Shown here in pieces: positions 21,103 through 34,662 of a DNA stretch of 64,000 bases. A program made the translations under genes and the position numbers. The first letter of the stretch is position 1, and the number at the start of each line of letters is the position of its first letter. Origin of the DNA: Rapana venosa (lineage: Eukaryota > Mollusca > Gastropoda > Neogastropoda > Muricidae); assembly GCA_028751875.1 (NCBI GenBank), contig CM054158.1, forward strand, positions 5,871,550 through 5,935,549, in the 5' to 3' direction. The notes beneath the pieces were generated by a model. The model was not told the DNA's origin. It did no database searches and worked only from the letters and a program-made list of their open reading frames with translations.

Positions 21103-21631
21103 CAGAACATGATCTGTCGGTTGATAATCTTTTTTCCTTGGTTTTCATTTTTTTGGTTGGTTTCATTATGGTGATGATTATAATAAGTATTTTCATTTTG
21201 CTTTCAAATAATTTTTTTTACACTTTTATTGCAAGAAGTAGGAGTGGGATTTGTTAAAATCAAGTTATTTTGATTACCAAAAATGACAATAGAACTGATA
21301 GTGAGAGTGAAAAATTCAATCTTCTGAATGTTGAAGTTGTTATGGACTTTGCATACCCCCCCTCACCCCCAATCTTAAAAAAAAATTTGTTTAGTCAGTC
21401 AAGAGAATAGCCTAATGTTTAGGTAATGTTGTGTGTTGTGATGAAACCTCATCCACCAAGTCAAAATAGGCCTAGGTAGATTCTATTCAACTTCTGAGAT
21501 AAAAAATAAAATAAAAATTGGAGTGTATTATGTGTTTTATTGAAGTTGCATCATAGACAGATAGCTTGGGAACTCTGCCCCAAATACTTTAATAGGCATT
21601 GACTTTGATTAAAATATTTTTTGATTATATT

Positions 21632-21976
21632 CTTTTAATATTGAGATAATGGAATAAGCCCTTATGTGTCTTATTTACAAATCCTTTCGCCGTGTTATGC
21701 AGTTTTACACATTCTGTCAAATGTTCCACTGCACACAATGGCCTACTCTTACAAAAGCTGAACAGATTATAATGTGTGCGCAAGATGTTCTGCTGTGTTC
21801 TGCACCGGGGCTTGGTGTATATTCTCATCAAAGGACATTATGGGAGAGTTGAGTCTCTGCACTGAGTTAAACTACAGAGGCAAATATCCCCAATGAAGGG
21901 AAATCGTAACCCGTGTCAATCAGGAATTGCGAGTGGCAATGTTCTAACCACTAGCTATCCCTGTCTCCTTTAAAGA
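21632..21976 (-). mobile_element. SINE-A, array unit copy
   Basis: Antisense copy from TTAATATTGAGATAATGG to GCTATCCCTGTCTCCTTTAA; indel-rich. Confidence 0.78.
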
Positions 21977-22164
21977 GATTAACTGTTTAATGTAGATCCA
22001 TGTTTGGGTTTTTACTTACATTACTCTCACTCTCCTCTTTCAAACAGCCACAACACATAAACAAATAAATGAACAAAAACCTGATGGACTCTCCTCCCCC
22101 CCCCTACACACACACACACACACACACACACAACATGTCACACACACACACACACACACACACA

Positions 22165-22199
<35 letters not shown>

Positions 22200-22851
22200 A
22201 CACACACCAACTTACTTTTCACTCTCCATTCGTTTCAACCAAACAAACCAAACAAAGACATAAACAAACCAGACAAAACCGTGAGAGCCAAAGAAAGTAT
22301 GTAGTGTTGTTGGTGGTTGTGTTGTTGTATTTTCTCCACTCAAACAGTCTGGGTCACCCAGAATGTGCTCTGGACTGCTCATACCCACCTGGAATTACTG
22401 TGAGAAAAATGGGCACAACTTGGATGGGAAGTTTTTGGCCTGTATGACTTTTTACATACCTCCTCATATAGCACCGTACCGACTTCAATGATTTTTCTCC
22501 TTTTAAAAAGGAAGTGCAGTTGTTATGTTAAGCTTGCCCAACTGAACAATCTCAACATATCACAACAAACAACATTAGTGTAGTAAACCTTCGCAATTAG
22601 CGACATCAGTAACTGCCACAGCTTTTGTGCCTGGGCAGAAATGAGACAATGAGTGGAAATGAGACAAAAGAAAACAAGAACAAATCAAACAATAACAAAA
22701 ACACAAAGCCGGTGCTTGGCTCAGTCAAGTAATGTGAGGGGAAATAATCTGATATCATCAGTAATTAGTTATAATGAACAATTCTTATGACTTCCCCTTG
22801 GATTCGTGAGTGCAAGAAGGCAGATCACAGGATCTATGCCGATGATTGTCA

Positions 22852-22925
22852 GCCGGAAGCTCCAGATGGGAGACGTTATGAACAGAAGATCTAAATGTCC
22901 CTGGTTTCAATCCCGGTTCCGGCCA
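22852..22925 (+). pseudogene. tRNA-Phe, degraded copy
   Basis: Acceptor GCCGGAA is followed by a damaged D arm (GCTCCAGATGGGAGACG) and an altered anticodon stem (TTATGAACAGAAGATCTAAA). The T arm is nearly normal. Confidence 0.65.
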
Positions 22926-23150
22926 CAAACATAATCTGGCGTTGTACCTTTTTTTTTTCCTTGTTTATATTTTTTTTAGTTTGGTTTCATTAGTGATGAT
23001 TATAAATGGTCATTTTAATTGTTCTTTTAAATAAATTTTTTACATCTTATATTGCTTGGAAGTAGGATGTGGTTTGTTAAAATCAAGTTCAAATCCCAGG
23101 GTTCCGGTACGGAACATAATCTGGCGGTTGACTTTTTTTTTTTCTTGGTT
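22926..23150 (+). repeat. Local duplication of the tRNA 3' end and flank
   Basis: The segment after the tRNA (GTTCCGG, then CATAATCTGGCG, T-run and AAATAAATTTTTTAC) appears once from 22916 and again from about 23095 (CCAGGGTTCCGGTACGGAAC), making a roughly 180-bp imperfect tandem duplication within one unit. The second partial tRNA 3' end has no upstream tRNA body. Confidence 0.65.
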
Positions 23151-23653
23151 ATTCATTTTTTTTAGTTGGTATTTCCATTCATGTGTTATGATTATAATGG
23201 TCATTTTAATTGTTTTCATTTTTAAATAAATTTTTTACTTCTTTTAATTGCAGGACGTAGGAGTGGGGTTTGTTAAAATCAAGTTCTTCTTTGATTACCA
23301 AAACTGACAATAGACTGATAGTGAGAGGAAAAATTCAAATCTCTGAATGTTGAAGTGTCCATGACTTTGCATCCCCCCCCCTCACACCATCTTTAAAAAA
23401 AAATGTTTTAAATCAGTTCAAGAGATTAGCCTAATGTATAGGTAACTTGTGTGTTTGTGATAACCTCCTCCCAACCAAATCAAATAGGCCTAGGAAGAAC
23501 TATTCAACTCTTCTGAGAAAAAAACAAAAAAAATTGAGGGTATTATCTGTTTTTTATATTTGGAATTGCATCAGTAACGATACTTGGAACTGCTCTAATA
23601 CTTTAATAGGCATTGAACTTGATATTTATTTGATTTTTTTTTAATTTATTCCT

Positions 23654-24000
23654 TTTATGTCTGGATAATGGTATACAACACTTATTTGCTTTTTTTACAT
23701 CCTGTCTCCGTGTGTATCTGTTTTACACATTCTCTCATCTGTTCCCAGCGGCACACAATGGCCCTACTCTTATGAAAAGCGAACAGGAATTAAATGTGTG
23801 GCAAATGTTCTGGGTGTGTTTCGCACATTAGCCCTGGTTTAATAGTCTCATCTGAAGGACTTTTGGGGAGAGTGGATTCTCTGCACTTATGTTTACTCCA
23901 GAGGAAAATATCCCCCCATCCCCTTGAACGAAATCAAACCCGTTTTTTTTGGTCAGATTGGAAAGTGCAATGTTCTAACCACTAGCTATTCCGTCAATTT
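23654..24000 (-). mobile_element. SINE-A, array unit copy
   Basis: Antisense copy from TTTTATGTCTGGATAATGG to CTAGCTATTCCGTCAATTTA; indel-rich. Confidence 0.75.
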
Positions 24001-24801
24001 AAAGGCATTAACTGTTAATGGGATCCATGCGTCACTTTTACTTCCTTTACTCACCACCTCCTTTCAACATCACAACACAAAAACAAATCAATGAAAGAAA
24101 ACCTGATGGACCCACCTCCAACCCCTACTTCACTCACACACAGCAACTTACTTTTACCTCCAGTTCGTTTCAACAAACAAACCAAACAAAGACATAAACA
24201 AACCTGACAAACCAAAGCCAATAAAAGGTGTTGGTGTTGTTGTTGTTGTTGTTGTTGTATTTGTTGTATGTTTCCACATCATCAACAGTCGGGGGGTCAC
24301 CCAGAATGTGGCTCTGTGACTGCTCATCCCACCTGGGAATCACTGTGAGATGGAAATTGCACACTGGAAGGGAAGTTTCCTGTTAGGACTGTTTTTCAGT
24401 ACCGTCATATAGGCGCTTGTACCTCAGACTTCAGATGATTTGTCTCCTTTAAAAAGAGAAGTGCTGTTTTATGTTTAAGAGCTTCCCCATACTGGAACAA
24501 CGCAACATACACAACAAACAACATTTTAGTGTTGGCCCTTAGCAATTACTGGACAATCAGTAACTGACAGAGCTTTTGGCCTGGCCATGAAATGAACAAT
24601 GAGGTGAAATGAAAAACAAAAAAAATCATAACAAATCAAAACAATAACAACAAACATCAAAGCAAGTGCTGGCTCACAGTTAATGTAGGGGAAATAATCC
24701 TGATATCGTCAATAATAGTTATAAAGAACATTCTTATGACTTCCCTGATTCGTGATCAAGAAGAACAGTGATCACAGTGTGCTATGGATTGCTGAGTGTC
24801 C

Positions 24802-24876
24802 ACCGGAATAGCTCAGTTGGTAGGGGCGTTAGACTGATGATCTAAAGGTCCCTGAGTACAACCCCGTTCCATCACA
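24802..24876 (+). pseudogene. tRNA-Phe-derived copy, anticodon loop changed
   Basis: The loop reads CTGATGA instead of CTGAAGA, so the nominal anticodon would be GAT (Ile). The acceptor 5' strand (CACCGGAA), D arm (extra GG) and T arm (GAGTACAACC) are also damaged, so this is treated as a pseudogene. Confidence 0.65.
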
Positions 24877-25014
24877 CGAACATAATCCGGTGGTTGACAA
24901 TTTGTATTTCTTGTTTTCATTTTTTGGTTGGTTTCATTATGGTGATGATTATAATGGTTATTTTCATTTTGCTTTCAAAGAAGTTTTAAAACCTTTTACA
25001 GCAAGAAGTAGGAG

Positions 25015-25083
25015 TTCACTGTTCACTGTTCACTGGCCCAGGGTTGTAGGGGCGCTGCATGGTGGACGAACGGTGGACCAGCT
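25015..25083 (-). mobile_element. Short LINE 3'-tail insertion with (GTGAACA)n end
   Basis: On the minus strand it reads CAGCTGGTCCACCGTTCG, then CATGCAGCGCCCCTACAACC, ending in three AGTGAAC heptamers. GTAGGAG-type sequence flanks both sides as a target-site duplication. The heptamer tail suggests a severely 5'-truncated CR1-like LINE. Related insertions at the same unit position occur at 42833, 46199 and 49455. This unit also has a nearby duplication of about 120 bp (25090-25210). Confidence 0.6.
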
Positions 25084-25589
25084 GGAGTAGGAGTAGTGTT
25101 TGTTAAAATCAAGTTCTTTTGCTCCACCTGGTTATTTTCATTTTGCTTTCAAAGAAATGTTTAAACCTTTTACAGCAAGAAGTAGGAGTAGGGGTTGTTA
25201 CAACCAAGTTCTTTTGCTTACCAAAAATGACAATAGGACTGACAGTGAGAGTGAAGAATTCCATCTTCATTGATGCTGAATGTGGAAGTTGTCATGCACT
25301 TTCCATACCCACCTCCTCCCCCCCCCCCCCATCCACAATTAAAATAAAATCTTATAGAATAACGTAAATTAGTAATGTTTTTGTGTGTATGTGATGAAAC
25401 CTCCTCCACCAATGTCCAAATAGCCTAAGGTAGATTCTATTCAACATCTGAGATAAAAACAAAAAATTGGAGTGTATTATCTGTTTTATTTGGAAGTTGC
25501 ATCAGTAGACAGATACTTGTGAACAGCTCTAAAACGATTATAGGCATGACTTTGAATTTGATTTGATTTATTTTCCCTTTAATTTTTTT

Positions 25590-25932
25590 TATATTGAGGA
25601 TAAGGAATAACACATTATGTGGTTTTTTAATTCCAGTCCCCGTGTTAGCGGTTTTTGTACATTCCTGACATATGTTCCTACTGGCACACAATGGCCTACT
25701 CTTATGAAAAGCAGAACATGATTTAACATTGGGCAAAAGGACCTTCGAGCTTTCGCACACGGGCATGGTTTATAGTCCCTCAACTGAATCCTTTTAGGGT
25801 AAAAGTGGTATTCTCATGCTCTGAATGTTACCTTCAGAGGAAAATATCCACTTTAAACGGGAATCCAAACCCCTTTCAGTCAGATTGCGAGCGCGCAAAG
25901 TTCTAACCACTAGGCTAATCCAGTCTCTTTAA
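25590..25932 (-). mobile_element. SINE-A, array unit copy
   Basis: Antisense copy from TATATTGAGGATAAGGAATA to AGGCTAATCCAGTCTCTTTA; scattered indels. Confidence 0.78.
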
Positions 25933-26645
25933 AGTCATTAAATGTTAATGTAGAAACTAAGTTTGTGTTTTACATACATTACTATTACTCACCACCCTTT
26001 CACAGCACAACCAATAAAAAAAAAATGACCAAAAAAACCAAATGACAACGCCTAGGGCCAAAGAAAGTGTTGTTGTGTTGTAGTTGTATGTTTCTCATCT
26101 CAACAGTCCTGGTGGGTCCACCTATTCCTCTGTGACTGGCCTCATCCCACCTGGAAAACACTGTGAGATGGAAAATAGCACGCTCTGGATGGAAATTGCA
26201 CACTGGAGTGGGAAGTTTGTCTGTAGATGTTTTTTCAGTACCTTCTTATAGCACTGTACTCTGACTTCAGATATTTTTCTCCTTTTAAAGAGAAGAGTGC
26301 AGTTGTTATATTTAAACTTGTCCCCATTCTGAAGGCAATCCTCCACATATCACAACATAACAACATTTTTGTGGTAGCTTTTAGCAATTACCTGACATCA
26401 GTAACTGACAAAACCAAGCTTTTGGCCGGGCCATGAAATAGACAATATGAAATGAAGACAAAAGTAAACCAAACAAATCAAACAAAAAATCAAAACACAA
26501 AGCAGTGCTTGGGTTCAGCAGTTAATGTGAGGGGAAGTAATCCGATATCATCATAATAGTTATAAAGAAAATTCTTATGACTTTCCCTTGGATCGTGAGT
26601 GCACGAAGGCAGTGAACACAGTGTGCTAAGGCTTGGTGATTGTCA

Positions 26646-26717
26646 GCCGAATAGCTCAGTTGGGAGAGCGTTTAGACTGAAGATCTAAAGGTCCCTGGTT
26701 CATTCCCGTTTCCGGCA
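26646..26717 (+). pseudogene. tRNA-Phe, mildly altered copy
   Basis: The anticodon GAA loop and D loop are normal. One acceptor G is missing (GCCGAA), one T is extra before the anticodon stem, B box reads GGTTCATTCCC, and the T stem 3' strand is changed (CCGTTTCCGGCA). Confidence 0.7.
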
Positions 26718-27249
26718 TGGAACATAATCCGGCGGTTTGGCAATGTTTTTTTCTTGTTTTCATTGTTTTTTTAGTTGTTTCATTATTGTGATGATAAATG
26801 ACATTTTAATTTTCCTTTTAAATAAATTATTGTACTCTTTTTTATTCTGGAATAGGAGTGGGTTTTGTTAAAATCCAAGTTCTTTGATTACCAAAAATGA
26901 CAATAGGACGATAGTGAGAGTGAAAAATCAATCTTCTGAATGTTGAAAGTTGTCATGGACTTTGCATCCCCCCCCCCCTCACCCCAATCTTTAAAAAAAA
27001 AAAAAATGGTTTTAATCATCAAAGAGAATAGCCTAAATGTTTAAGGTAACGTTAGTTTGTGATAAACCTCCTCCACCAATACTCAAAATAAGGCCTAGTA
27101 GATTCTATTCACTTCTGAATAATAAAAACAAAAAAATAGGAGGTGTATTATGTGTTTATTGGAAGATGCATCGTATACAGATCCTCAGAAATTGCTCTAA
27201 TATACTTCACTAGCATGTGGCTTTGATTTGATGTATTTATTATTTATTC

Positions 27250-27586
27250 TTTATATTGAGATAAATGGAATAAGCACTTATGTGGTTTTTTTACTTCCAT
27301 TCCCCTTGTATGCGTTTTTACATTTTGGTCCGTCTGTTCCCACATGGCCACACAATGGCCTACTCTTATGAAAAGCTAACATGATTAAACCTTGTTGGCA
27401 AGATGTTCTGCGTGTTCGCATATTGAGGGCCTTTGAGTTTATAGTCCATCAGAAGACTTTTGGGTAGAGTGGAATTCTCTGCACTGATGTTAACTCCAAG
27501 GAAAATACCCCTTGAACGAATCAAACCCTTTTTGGTCAGATTGCGAGTGCAAATTCTATCACCACTAGCTATCCCGTCTTTTTAAA
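27250..27586 (-). mobile_element. SINE-A, array unit copy
   Basis: Antisense copy from TTATATTGAGATAAATGG to TAGCTATCCCGTCTTTTTAA; indel-rich. Confidence 0.78.
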
Positions 27587-28524
27587 GGCATTAACTGTTA
27601 ATGGGGTATCCAGTGCTTCAATTTTACTTACATACTCACCACATCTTTCAACATCACAACACATAAACAAATAAATGAACAAAAACCTATAGATCCCCCC
27701 CCCATCACACACACACACACACACCACACACACACTCACACACTCACAACATCACACAAACACACACACACACACACACACACATCATCCACACACACAC
27801 ACACACACACACACAACAAACAATCAACACACACCACACACACACACCAACTTACTTTTCCTACAGTTCGTTTTCAACAAACAAACCAAACAATAAATAA
27901 ACAAACCTGACAACACCAGAGCCAAAGAAAGTGTTTTGGTGTTGTTTGTTGTTGGTGTTGTTGTGTGGTGTTGTTGTGGGTGTGTTGTTGTGTAGTATGT
28001 TTCCCATCTCAACAGTCTGGCGGTCACCCAGAATGTCTCTGGACTGGCTCATCCCGACCTGGGAATCACTGTGAATGGAAATGGCACCCTGGATGGAAGT
28101 TTGCCTGTAAAACTGTTTTTTCAGTACCCTCGTCATAGGCACGTACTCTGACTAGACCATTTGTCTCCTTTTAAAAAAGAGAGTGCTGGTTGTTAGTTAA
28201 AAGCTTGTCCCATTACTGAAGGCATCTCAACATATCACAACTAACAACATTTTAGTTAGCCTTACAATTAGCTGACAATCATAACTGTCACAAGCTTTGG
28301 CCTGGCCATGAAATGAACAATGAATGGATATATAAACAAAAGAAAACCAAAACAAATCAAAACAATAACAACAACTACAAAGCAGTGCTTGGGCTCACAG
28401 TTAATGTGATGTAAAACAACCTGATATCGTCAGTAATTAAGTTATAAAGAAAATTCTTAGACTTCCTTGGATCCAGAGTGCTAGACAGCATGATTCACAG
28501 TGTGCTATGGCTTGCTGATTGTCA

Positions 28525-28597
28525 GCCGGAATAGCTCAGTTGGGAGAGCGTTAGACTGAAGATCTAAAGGTCCCTGGTTCAATCCCGGGTTCCGGCA
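28525..28597 (+). tRNA. tRNA-Phe (GAA)
   Basis: Exact match to the 73-nt consensus described at 21030. It stands out because its unit is otherwise full of indels, and the clean stretch extends about 300 bases past the tRNA. T-run begins at about 28621. Confidence 0.92.
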
Positions 28598-29106
28598 CGG
28601 AACATAATCCGGTGGTTGACATTTTTTTTTCTTCTTGGTTTTCATTTTTTTGGTTGGTTTCATTATGGTGATGGTTATAATGGTCATTTTCATTTTGCTT
28701 TCAAATACAATTTTTTACACTTTTATTGCAAGAAGTAGGAGTGGGGTTTGTTAAAATCAAGTTCTTTTGATTACCAAAAATGACAACAGGACTGATAGTG
28801 AGAGTGAAAAATTCAATCTTCTGAATGTTGAAGTTGTCATGGAATTTGCATATCCCCCCTCACCCCATCTTTTAAAAAAATGTTTTAATCAGTCAAGAGA
28901 ATAGCCTAATGTTTAGGTAATGTTGTTTGTATGAAACCACTCCACCAAGTCAAATAGCCTAGGTAGATTCATTCAACTACGAGATAAAAAAAAAAAATTC
29001 TGAGTGTATTACCCTGCTTTTATTGGAATTGCATTATTAACAGAATACTTGGGAAATGCTCTAACACTTTAATAACATTGACTGTTTTATTTTATTTCAT
29101 TTTATT

Positions 29107-29435
29107 CTTTTATAAGGAGATAAATGGAATAAGCACTTTTGTCTTTTTTTACTTCCAGTCCCTGTGTGTATGACGGTTTGTACATTCTGTCATCTGTTCC
29201 CCCGGCACACAATGGCCTGACTCCTCCGAAAAGCGGAAAATGATTTAACATTGCGCAAGATGTTTTGCGTGGTGTTCGCAACACGGCCATGTGTATAGTC
29301 TAATCAGAAGGACTTTAGGGAGAGTTTAGTCCTCTGCACAGATTTAACTCAGAGGAAAAACCCTTGGAAGGGAACGAACCCGTGGTCGTCAGATTGCGAC
29401 GCAATGTTCTATCCCACTAGCTATCCCTTCTCGTT
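29107..29435 (-). mobile_element. SINE-A, array unit copy
   Basis: Antisense copy from TTTTATAAGGAGATAAATGG to TAGCTATCCCTTCTCGTTAA; indel-rich. Confidence 0.75.
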
Positions 29436-30293
29436 AAAGCATTAACTTTAATGTATATCATGTTTGGTTATACTTACATCTTACTCACCAACCACCTCTT
29501 CTCAATAGTCACAACACATAAACAAATGAATGAACAAAACCTTATGGACCCCTCCCCCCCCCTCCTACACACACACCACAACACACAACTCCAACTTAAC
29601 TTTTACCTCCAGTTCGTTTCACAACAAACAACGAAACAAAGAATAAACAAACCTGACAAAACCAACAAATAAAGAGTGTTTTGTTGTGTTTGTTGTTTGT
29701 TTATGTTGTTGGTGTTAGTGTTTGTTGTTGTTGGTTGATGTATGTTTCTCATCTCAACAGTCCTGGCGTCACCCAAATGTGCACTGTACTGCTCATCCAC
29801 CTGGGAATTACTGTGATATGGAAATGGCGACACTCGATGAAGTTGCCTTGTAGGACTGTTTTTTCCAGTACCTGTCATATAGGCAGCCCCGTACTCTGAC
29901 TTCAGTTAATATGTCCCCATTAAAAAAAGAGATTGGCAAGGTTTTTATGTTAAAGAGCTTGTCCCATGCTGAAGGCAATCACCGCCGACATATCACAACA
30001 TAACAACATCTTTAGTGTATAGCTTAGCAATTACTGACATCAGTAACTGACACAGCTTTTGTCCTGGGCCATGAAAATGAACAACATGAGCGTGAAATGA
30101 GACAACGAAAATCACAACAAATCAAAACAAAACAACAACCAACACAAAGCAAGTGCTTGGGCACAGCATTATTTGTGAGGAAATAATCCTGAATCTCCAG
30201 TAATAGTTATAAAGAAAATTCATATGAACTTCCCTAAATATTCCAGAGTGCAAAGAAGGCAGTGAGCACATTGGCTATGGCCTGATGATTTCA

Positions 30294-30366
30294 GCCGAAT
30301 AGTTCAGTTGGGAGAGCGTATAAGACTGAAGATCTAAAGGTCCCTGGTTCAATCCCGGGTTCCGCA
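30294..30366 (+). pseudogene. tRNA-Phe, altered copy (duplicate of 13875)
   Basis: Acceptor start GCCGAA has lost a G relative to 13875. From 30297 on it appears identical to that copy, with the same GTTC D stem, two-base insertion and shortened 3' acceptor strand. Confidence 0.78.
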
Positions 30367-33300
30367 CAGGAACATAATACGGTGGTTGACATTTTTTTCT
30401 TCTTGGTTTTCATTTTTTTGGTTGGTTTCATTAGGTGATGATTATAATGGTTATTTTCATTTTGCTTTCAAAGAAATTTTTAAAGCATTTACAGCAAGAA
30501 GTAGAGTTGGGTTTGATTAAAATAAATTCTTTGCTTACCAAAAATGACAATAGACTGACAGTGTGAGAGTGAAAATTCCATCTTCATTGATGCTGAAGTG
30601 AAGTTGTACATGGACCTTATGCATACCCCCCTCCTCGCCCCCCACCCCTTTTTTAAATCAAGGTAATAGAATAGCTTTATGTTTAGGTAATGTTGTGTGT
30701 TGTATGAAAACCTCCCCACCTAAAGTCACAAAAATAGGCCTAGTAATTCTATTCAACTTTTGTGAGATACAAAAAAAAGAGTGTATTATCCTGTTTTATT
30801 GGAAGTTGTATCATAGACAGATCTTGGACTGCTCCCTAATACTTTAATAGCAATGACCTTTTGATTCCCCTCGGAGGATTCCAGGGTATGCTTGCAAAGC
30901 GAACATTGCGAAAATAGGGCCGTCTGCTATCCAACCAGGCAATGTCGTAAAAGGCGACTAACGTGGACACGGGACTGAAGTCAAGGTGATGGCCTAGTGG
31001 CGCTCCCGATACAACCACATCACCATGCAACTAGCGCCATAATGACACTTCGAGACAAATTAACAGGAATGGTGCTCGCCCTGTGTGGATCCCCAGGCAG
31101 GTGCAGTGGCCGGGCTTCCGCGCTCACCGGAGTCCACCCAATGCGACTTGAGGTTCCCATTCACCGTCCTGTGGACCAGGGACGGGAGGACTATGCTACT
31201 GGGCCGTCAAGCCAAGCAGAACCAAGGAGACCCTACCATCAACATCATGCAGTGGATACTCTGAAGGTGTCCAACAAACAACAGAGCTCCAACACTTCCT
31301 ACACATCACTCTAACAACGACCACGTGTGTTGTATGCAAGAGACACACCCCCACCTCTGCCAGAGGGAAGCCCACTAAAGAATCCGTCGCTATCAGGTTT
31401 TTTCGCAGTGATCGACATGTGGGTCAAGAAAAGTGGAGTACTCCACTAGTGAGGAACAAACTGAACGCTATGAAAACAAAGACCACATGAGGAAGCAGAT
31501 TCCCAGACATGAAGAATCACCACAGGACAGTGCTTCACTGTCCGGTCAACAACTACTCCCTGATGAATAAGAATCTAGCCCCTAGATACATCCAGGTCCC
31601 TAGACAACAGCTTCCTCATCACTTGCGACATCAACAGCTGTCCCGAGTTGGCGATACAACCACCTTTACACGCGAGGAGAAGAAGTAGAGGCATGCAGAT
31701 ACACCCCGAGAGCCTATCCTCGTCAACGAACCCCACCGACCCACCACCTTCACTCCGCGCCGCTGGAAGACCACCAACCACCACGACCTGCTCTCTGCAC
31801 TGGATGACAACCACCAGAGATCGGAGAACAGTCCAAGATCAGCTTGGGGGGAAGTGACCACCGCCCCGTCAATCACTCACAATCATGGAGAAGCAAAACA
31901 GGGCACAGACCTCAAACCAAGATGGAACAATAAGAAGGCCAAATGGGGACTCTTATGCCATCAGACAAATGAACTGACTAACAACAATCAAGAAGAGGTG
32001 ACGAACATCAACAACGTATTGAAGAAATCAACAAAAGCCATCCTTCATGCAGCAGAATGCCATACCAAGGGAGCAAGAAAAAGACACACCCCATACTAGA
32101 CACGCACTTCAACAGGCACACGATGCAGTCACCGAAAGCAAGAGAAAAAGAGAACAACCCGAATCAGAGAACCATCATCAACTCCAAGAGAGCACGGCAA
32201 AATACTGAGAACTAACCTAAAAGCAAGAGCGGTGCTGGAGAAGAAAACATCAAGCCTCACATGGAAAAAGACACAACAAAGCACTGGAGAATGAAGATAT
32301 AGAGGAAATGAAAAAAAAGAGTAAAGAAAAGAAAAAAAAAAAAAAAAAGAAAAGAAAAAAAATAACTGAGAATAGAAAAAAAAAACTTGGAGAAAGAAAA
32401 ATATGAGAAAAGGGAAAAAAAAAATAGGAGAGGAAGAAAGAAAACACTCAAAAAAAAATAGAAAAACTAACCCAGGCCCTGAACGAAAGAACACAGGGCA
32501 GAAGATTCACACTAGAAGAAGACGAGCCAGAACTCTGACGGGACAGAGGGCAGCCACACCTTTGCCAAGAAGTACGCCCAGACAGCAAATAACACATCCC
32601 ACAGAACCTACCAACAGAAGGTGAGAAAGAAAAAGAGACAGGAGAAATGACGTGTGAACAGGGTCATGAGGCAATGGAACACAACTCTCTACCATTCCAA
32701 ACTCTAAATGAAAAAGCCATCAAGAACTGAAGTAATAAGATGTCCCAGCGACCTGACAACATCACCAACGAGATGATACAACACCAAGGCAACACTGCCT
32801 CTCCAGAACTCCTGGACATCTTCAACTTGAGCTGGAACAGTGTCAGGTCCCCCAATGTTGGAAAGCCATCATGACCCCGTACTGAAGAAAGGCAAAACAA
32901 GAGCAAGCCATCACTATCGACCAAATCAGCCTCACATTCCTCTGTAAGTACCATGGAGCGCATCGTCAACCTCGCCTGCAACTCTACCTGGAGACTGAAA
33001 GCATCCTGAGTCCCTGAACAAGCCGGATTCCGTCATACAAAAGCACTGAAGATCAAACAACATCATCCTTACTATAGTTATAGAGGAGCTTTCCAGGCCA
33101 AAGAGAATGAACCCTGTGCAATCTTCCATATATCTACAGAAGGCCTTCGACAAGGTCTGGCAAGATGACTCCTTGTGAAGCTCCTACGCATAGCAATTAC
33201 CGCAATATGTACCAGTGGACAAAATCCACCACCTTCTCACAACCGATCGAGCCAAGTGATGGTGACTGCCGAGCTGTGCCGGAAGTACTCCCTGCGGTAA

Positions 33301-34662
33301 GGAGTTACACTCAGGAGGAGTACACCTCACCAACCCTTGTTTCGAGCTATTCTTAATGATATTGTGTCAAGCTTCCCAAGTAGTCCACACAGCATTATGC
33401 AGAACAACCTGGTGCTCTGGTGCACGGATGATTCACGCTTCAACAGCAAACTACCGCATGCAGATGCCCTATAATGTTCCGCAGGGGCTGAACAAGTGGT
33501 GTGTGTCCATTAACCGGGACAAATCCACAGGCAACCACTCTTTACCTTCTACCTATAAGCAAGCCCTGACGCCTCAACCCTTGGCAACACGACCCTCAAG
33601 ATGAAGACCAACAGACATTACCTTGGGGTCACATATGACATGAAGCTGACCTGAAACAACACAACACCCAGAGCAGAAGGAAAAGCAAGGCGTAAGCTCT
33701 ACATCATGCGCAAACATGCAGGACAACATGTGGGGGGAGCCAATAACACACCTGCAATCATCTACCAGGGCAATGTACGACCCCATCTTGATACGGATCA
33801 AACTCATGGATGACAGCTGCAAGAACACATCGGGACACCCTGGACAAGGTACAGAACCAAGCCTTAGAAATCATACACAGCGCGATGAAACCACCCCCAT
33901 AAGAAAGATGGCCAGGTGACTGCATAAGCTCCTCTCATCACCAAAGGAAACAGAAAGGAACGTTGCAACAGGCTACCAATACCAGTGCACCTAAAGAACA
34001 TCCAATGAGCACAAGACAGAGAAGCTGTCCTCTGGAACATCTAAACCGCTCCAGTTTTGCAGTCGAAGCTCGGGCACTGCAGAGAAGCAACCAAGACAAA
34101 CGGCCAGCAGTAACCGCCCATCACCTTCTCCCTTGATGATCCCTCCATGGCAAGAGGACAGAAAGTGACAGTCAGAATGACAGTTCCATGAACACAAGAA
34201 AACTGAACAGAGCGACATTGTCAAAAGAACTCTGACAGCATCCCATGATAGAAGATCAATACCCTCACGAGGCATGGCTCCACGCTACACAGACTCGCTG
34301 CAACAGATAGCCACCAGATGTGGAGGAGCTGGGGCTACAACTGTGGTATCCAGCAGAGAAATGGCAGACTCGGTCAATAGCAACCGTCGTCTTCTGCACC
34401 AACTACAATGCCGAAGTGGAAGCGATCATCCTTGCAGCAAACACCATCCGCAGCAGAGTGGATCACAACAACCAGTCGTCTTTCGACCGACGCTCTGTCC
34501 TGTGCTCAACCTTCCAAACAGCAGCCCAGCTTCCACAACTAAGATGGAACTACATAACATCCGTTCTCGCACCGTGCTGCTCAGTGATCCCTCACACTGT
34601 GGCCATCAAGGCATGAGCAAGCTGAGAGAATGGCCAAGATAGGCGCCCGAGATGAACAGCCC
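30297..34662 (+). repeat. Second copy of the apparently identical 4,366-bp duplication
   Basis: Matches 13879-18244. It ends inside the RNase H/C-terminal coding region of the I-like LINE. From 34663 copy 2 continues as clean sequence with an intact frame, while copy 1 continues as an indel-rich version of that same sequence. Confidence 0.85.
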
